Origin: Saccharothrix obliqua
GTDB taxonomy: Bacteria; Actinomycetota; Actinomycetes; Mycobacteriales; Pseudonocardiaceae
Assembly (NCBI RefSeq): GCF_019375475.1
Contig: NZ_JAHXGQ010000012.1
Span: 62,001 to 126,000, forward strand
DNA: 64,000 nucleotides
Direction: 5' to 3'
A program made the translations under genes and the position numbers. Numbering within the stretch: position 1 is the stretch's first letter; every line of letters starts with the position of its first letter. Shown here piece by piece: positions 61,053 through 64,000 of this stretch. Below the pieces are notes generated by a model. That model was not told where the DNA came from. It did no database searches and worked only from the letters and a program-made list of their open reading frames with translations.

Positions 61053-62036
61053 GTGAACTCCGGTCCGACCCTGCGGATCCTCACCCGGTCCGACCTGGCC
61101 GACCTCGAACTCCCGCCGCACGAGGCGCTTTCGCTGGTCGAGGACGGCTACCTGGCCTTCGCCTCCGGCGCCTCGCGGAACCCGGCCAAGCTGATGATGA
61201 CGATGCCCGACCCCGAGCGCGACTCGGTCACGTACTCGATGCTCGGCTACGACGGGTCGCTCGAACAGGCCGCCTTCAAGACGAGCTACCGGCAGGGCAG
61301 CACGTCGGCGGGGAAGTATTACCCGAGCATCACCCTCTACGACGACACCACGGGTATGCCCTTCGTGCTCATGGACTGCCACCGCGTCGGCTCCACGCGC
61401 ACCCCCGCCAGCACCGCGCTGATCGCACGTGCCTGCGCCTCACCGGACGCGCGCACCGCGTTGATGATCGGCACCGGCGCCCAGACCACCCGCACGCTGC
61501 CCTACCTCCTCACCGCCGTGCCGAAGCTCGACCGCCTGCTGTTGTTCGGCACGCACCCCGACGGCATCCGCGACAGCGTCGCGATCCTGGCCGAGCACTT
61601 CCCCGGCCGCGAGGTCGAACTGGTGGACGACGTGGAGGCCGCGTCCCGCGAGGCCGAGATCGTGGTCGCGGCGTCCGGGCGCGTGGCGCACCCGCTGGTC
61701 AGCTTCGACTGGCTGCGCCCCGGCGGCCTGCTGATCTCCGTCGCCAGCAAGGGCGTCGAGGAGGGCGCGATGGCCAAGGCCGACTACGCGGTGGCGACCA
61801 GCGCCGCGCAGCTCGCGGTGACCGGGCAGCGGATGGCCGGTCCGGACGGGGTGTTCCGCGTCGACACCGAGGTGCCGGAGATCCTGGCGGGCCGCGCGCC
61901 CGGCCGCCGCACCGACGACGAGCGCATCTTCGCCTTCAACAGCGGCATGATCATCACCGACATCCCGGTCGCGCACGCGCTCGCCACGCGTGCGATCGCG
62001 GCGGGTCGCGGGCACGAGGTGGCGTTGTGGTCCTGA
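61053..62036 (+). CDS. sbnB: SbnB-like NAD-dependent dehydrogenase (ornithine cyclodeaminase family), L-2,3-diaminopropionate formation
   Basis: This 327-residue ornithine-cyclodeaminase/mu-crystallin family protein has the Rossmann motif MIGTGAQTTRTLPYL and conserved KLMMTMP and AAFKTSYRQG regions. SbnB oxidatively cleaves N-(1-amino-1-carboxyl-2-ethyl)-glutamate to L-2,3-diaminopropionate (Dap) and 2-oxoglutarate. The GTG at 61053 has GAGAGG upstream. It overlaps the decarboxylase gene by 10 bases, and the sbnA-like gene follows, completing the known SbnA-SbnB pair. Without the adjacent sbnA-like gene an ornithine cyclodeaminase role would be equally possible. Confidence 0.85.
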   Translation: MNSGPTLRILTRSDLADLELPPHEALSLVEDGYLAFASGASRNPAKLMMTMPDPERDSVTYSMLGYDGSLEQAAFKTSYRQGSTSAGKYYPSITLYDDTTGMPFVLMDCHRVGSTRTPASTALIARACASPDARTALMIGTGAQTTRTLPYLLTAVPKLDRLLLFGTHPDGIRDSVAILAEHFPGREVELVDDVEAASREAEIVVAASGRVAHPLVSFDWLRPGGLLISVASKGVEEGAMAKADYAVATSAAQLAVTGQRMAGPDGVFRVDTEVPEILAGRAPGRRTDDERIFAFNSGMIITDIPVAHALATRAIAAGRGHEVALWS

Positions 62037-63391
62037 CCGATGCGACCCTGTCCACGCCGCTGCCCGCGACCGAGCGGCCCTGGGCGCCGGAGCTGCGGGA
62101 CAGCGGGATGTTGTGGGAGATCGCCCGCGCCCTCGGCGGCGGCCCGTTCCACGTGATCCACCCGGAGACGTTCGCGGAGAACCTGGACGACCTGATCGGC
62201 GCGCTCGCCGCCGAACGCACCCCCGGCCGGGTGTACTACGGCAAGAAGGCGAACAAGGCGTCGGCGTGGTTGCGCGAGTGCATCCGCCCCGGCGCCGGAG
62301 TCGACGTGGCCAGCGTGCCGGAGCTGGCGCACGCCCTCGGCAACGGGCTGCGCGGCGAGGCGATCGGCGTGACGGGCGCGGCCAAGTCCGACGGCCTGCT
62401 GTGGTTGTCGCTGCGCCACCGCTGCCTGATCGCGGTGGACGCCGCGGACGAACTGGAGCGCGTCGCCCGGCTGGCGGCCGAACTGGGCGAGACCGCGGAG
62501 GTGTTGTTGCGCGTCCTGCCCCCGATGGCGACGACCAGCCGGTTCGGCTTCGCGCCCGACGACCTCGCCGCGGCCGTCCGCCGCTGCGCGGACCTCGGCG
62601 GTTCCGTCGTGCTGCGTGGCTTCTCCTTCCACCTGGACGGGTACGACCCCGTGCCCCGCGCGCGGCTCGCGGCACACCTCGTCGACCTGTGCCGGGACGC
62701 CCGCGCGCTCGGGCACCCCGCCACGAAGATCAGCATCGGCGGCGGTGTCGCCGTGGCCTACGTGGCGGAGGAGGACTGGCGGCGGTTCGAGGAAGGCCGG
62801 CACGACGGGTGGTTCCACAGTGGACGGAACCCCGCCCGGACCTACCCGTACCACCAGGCGCCGACCGGCGCGGCGATGGTGACCGCCATCCTGCGGCACG
62901 ACACCGGCGGCGTGCCGCTGGCGGACCGGCTGCGTGACGCCGGGGTGGAGCTGCTGCTCGAACCCGGCCGGGCGCTGGTCGACGGCGCCGGGTTCTCGGT
63001 CTTCCCGGTCCTGGGCCGCAAACCCAGCGGCGACCACCTGATCACCACCGTGGCGGGGCTCAGCATGAGCCTGTCCGAGCAGTGGAAGGGCAGCGAGTTC
63101 CTGCCCGACCCGGTCCTGGTGCGCGCGGGCGGGTCGCCGGAGGCCGGTGAGCCGGTGCGCACCGCGGTCGTCGGGTCCAGTTGCATGGAGTACGACGTGT
63201 TCACCTGGCGGACGGTGCGGCTGCCCGCCGAACCGCGGCCGGGCGACCTGCTCGTCTACCCCAACACCGCCGGCTACCAGATGGACAAGAACGAGAGCGG
63301 CTTCCACCAGCTGCCACTTCCCCCGAAGGTCGTGGTCGGCGACGGGAGCTGGCACGTCGACACCGACTACCCCGTCCAGGAGTTCCGATGA
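62027..63391 (+). CDS. PLP-dependent decarboxylase (LysA/SbnH-like, fold III)
   Basis: This 454-residue group IV decarboxylase has the PLP Lys74 in RVYYGKKANKAS, a GFSFHLDGYD substrate loop, the phosphate-binding KISIGGGVAVAY and LLLEPGRALVDGAG, and the C-terminal active-site Cys in GSSCMEYDVF. In staphyloferrin B synthesis SbnH decarboxylates a citryl-Dap intermediate; related enzymes decarboxylate diaminopimelate or ornithine. Overlap with both neighbours (GTG within the end of the sbnB-like gene, ATGA junction with the sbnA-like gene) shows one translational unit, so a Dap-derived substrate is likely. Confidence 0.85.
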   Translation: MVLTDATLSTPLPATERPWAPELRDSGMLWEIARALGGGPFHVIHPETFAENLDDLIGALAAERTPGRVYYGKKANKASAWLRECIRPGAGVDVASVPELAHALGNGLRGEAIGVTGAAKSDGLLWLSLRHRCLIAVDAADELERVARLAAELGETAEVLLRVLPPMATTSRFGFAPDDLAAAVRRCADLGGSVVLRGFSFHLDGYDPVPRARLAAHLVDLCRDARALGHPATKISIGGGVAVAYVAEEDWRRFEEGRHDGWFHSGRNPARTYPYHQAPTGAAMVTAILRHDTGGVPLADRLRDAGVELLLEPGRALVDGAGFSVFPVLGRKPSGDHLITTVAGLSMSLSEQWKGSEFLPDPVLVRAGGSPEAGEPVRTAVVGSSCMEYDVFTWRTVRLPAEPRPGDLLVYPNTAGYQMDKNESGFHQLPLPPKVVVGDGSWHVDTDYPVQEFR

Positions 63392-64000
63392 CCATCGTCC
63401 GGCGCGCCTCCGACCTGATCGGGGACACACCGCTGCTCGAACTCGCCCGCACCGGCACCGGCACCCGGTTGCTGCTCAAACTCGAACAGCTCAACCCCAC
63501 GGGCTCCTGCAAAGTGCGCATGGCCAAGCAGATGGTCGTCGAGGCGGAACGCGACGGCCGGCTGAAGCCGGGCGGCCACATCGTCGAGCCGACCTCCGGC
63601 AACACCGGTTGCGGGCTGGCGTTGTTCGCGCTGGAGCGCGGTTACCGGTTCACCGCGGTGGTGGACCGGCACGCGGCCCGCGAGAAGCTGCGGATGCTGT
63701 CGGCGATGGGCGCGGAGCTGGTGTTCGTCGACACCCCGTCGACCGGCGGTCCCAGCTCGGTGCGGCGGAGGGAGGTCGCCGCCCGGCTCGCCGCCGAACT
63801 GGGGGCCTACCACCCGGACCAGCACAACAACCCCGGCAACGCCAACGGCTACACCGACCTCGCGGCGGAGCTGCTGCGCCAGCTCGGCGCGGTCGACGTC
63901 CTCGTGGCCGCGATCGGCACCGGCGGCTCGCTGTGCGGCACGGTCCGGGAGTTGCGCGCGCGGGGTGCGCGGACGCTGTCGGTCGCGGTGGAGCCGATGG
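63388..64000 (+). CDS. sbnA: SbnA-like PLP-dependent synthase (cysteine synthase family), partial
   Basis: The first 204 codons are present; the gene runs off the right edge. The sequence is of the cysteine-synthase/cystathionine-beta-synthase family, with the PLP Lys42 in PTGSCKVRMA, the loop EPTSGNTGCGLALF and the PLP phosphate loop IGTGGSLCGT. SbnA joins O-phosphoserine and glutamate to give the substrate of SbnB. ATG start overlaps the decarboxylase stop (ATGA). The SCKVRMA form differs from the SVKDR of housekeeping cysteine synthases, consistent with an SbnA-type enzyme. Confidence 0.85.
   Translation, partial: MTIVRRASDLIGDTPLLELARTGTGTRLLLKLEQLNPTGSCKVRMAKQMVVEAERDGRLKPGGHIVEPTSGNTGCGLALFALERGYRFTAVVDRHAAREKLRMLSAMGAELVFVDTPSTGGPSSVRRREVAARLAAELGAYHPDQHNNPGNANGYTDLAAELLRQLGAVDVLVAAIGTGGSLCGTVRELRARGARTLSVAVEPM

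Overview
The window is high-GC actinomycete DNA: coding genes end most codons in G or C, many start with GTG behind GGAGG-type ribosome sites, and AfsR/SARP, LAL and Ser/Thr-kinase genes are present. The gene families fit a Pseudonocardiales-type organism (Actinosynnema, Saccharothrix or Lentzea-like). That placement is inference, since no rRNA or other marker is present. No tRNA, rRNA, insertion sequence or CRISPR array was seen.

Region A (about 1-26 kb) is a biosynthetic cluster preceded by a secreted trypsin-like protease. A LuxR-type regulator with a degenerate receiver domain diverges from a plus-strand run: an aminodideoxyheptulosonate (ADH) synthase and a 3-dehydroquinate synthase II (the GriI/GriH pair that makes 3-amino-4-hydroxybenzoate), an ANL adenylating enzyme, a DAHP synthase, an MIO-type aromatic ammonia-lyase with a tyrosine-type His-Leu pair, and a PaaK-like adenylating enzyme. 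Then follow, in mixed orientation, an asparagine-synthetase-like amide synthetase that has lost its glutaminase residues, a P450, a class-C beta-lactamase-fold hydrolase/acyltransferase, an FAD aromatic hydroxylase, a LAL regulator, an SDR, an SRPBCC protein, two paralogous bicovalent-FAD oxidases flanking an MFS exporter, and a membrane acyltransferase. A SARP/AfsR regulator closes the block. There is no PKS, NRPS or carrier protein, so the product is probably a small hydroxycinnamoyl/aminohydroxybenzoyl conjugate. TTA codons in the LuxR regulator and the acyltransferase point to bldA control.

Region B (29-48.3 kb) looks like a defence and signalling island: an XRE-type regulator with nested palindromes, a receptor kinase interrupted by one frameshift, a large STAND ATPase with a repeat-rich C-terminus, and on the minus strand a compact run of membrane NACHT ATPase, APH-fold phosphotransferase, a complete four-gene Wadjet type III system (jetA-B-C-D, translationally coupled), an unrecognised gene, an alkylguanine-DNA methyltransferase and an Ada-like zinc protein.

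Region C (48.5-60.7 kb) carries secreted and membrane proteins, a DHA2 exporter, a decayed DUF692 (MNIO) gene beside a small secreted Cys-containing protein, a DUF3238 protein, a secreted NlpC/P60-like peptidase and a second AfsR-like regulator.

Region D (61 kb to the right edge) begins a coupled sbnB-like / PLP decarboxylase / sbnA-like operon that makes L-2,3-diaminopropionate, probably the left end of a siderophore or peptide cluster that continues outside the window.
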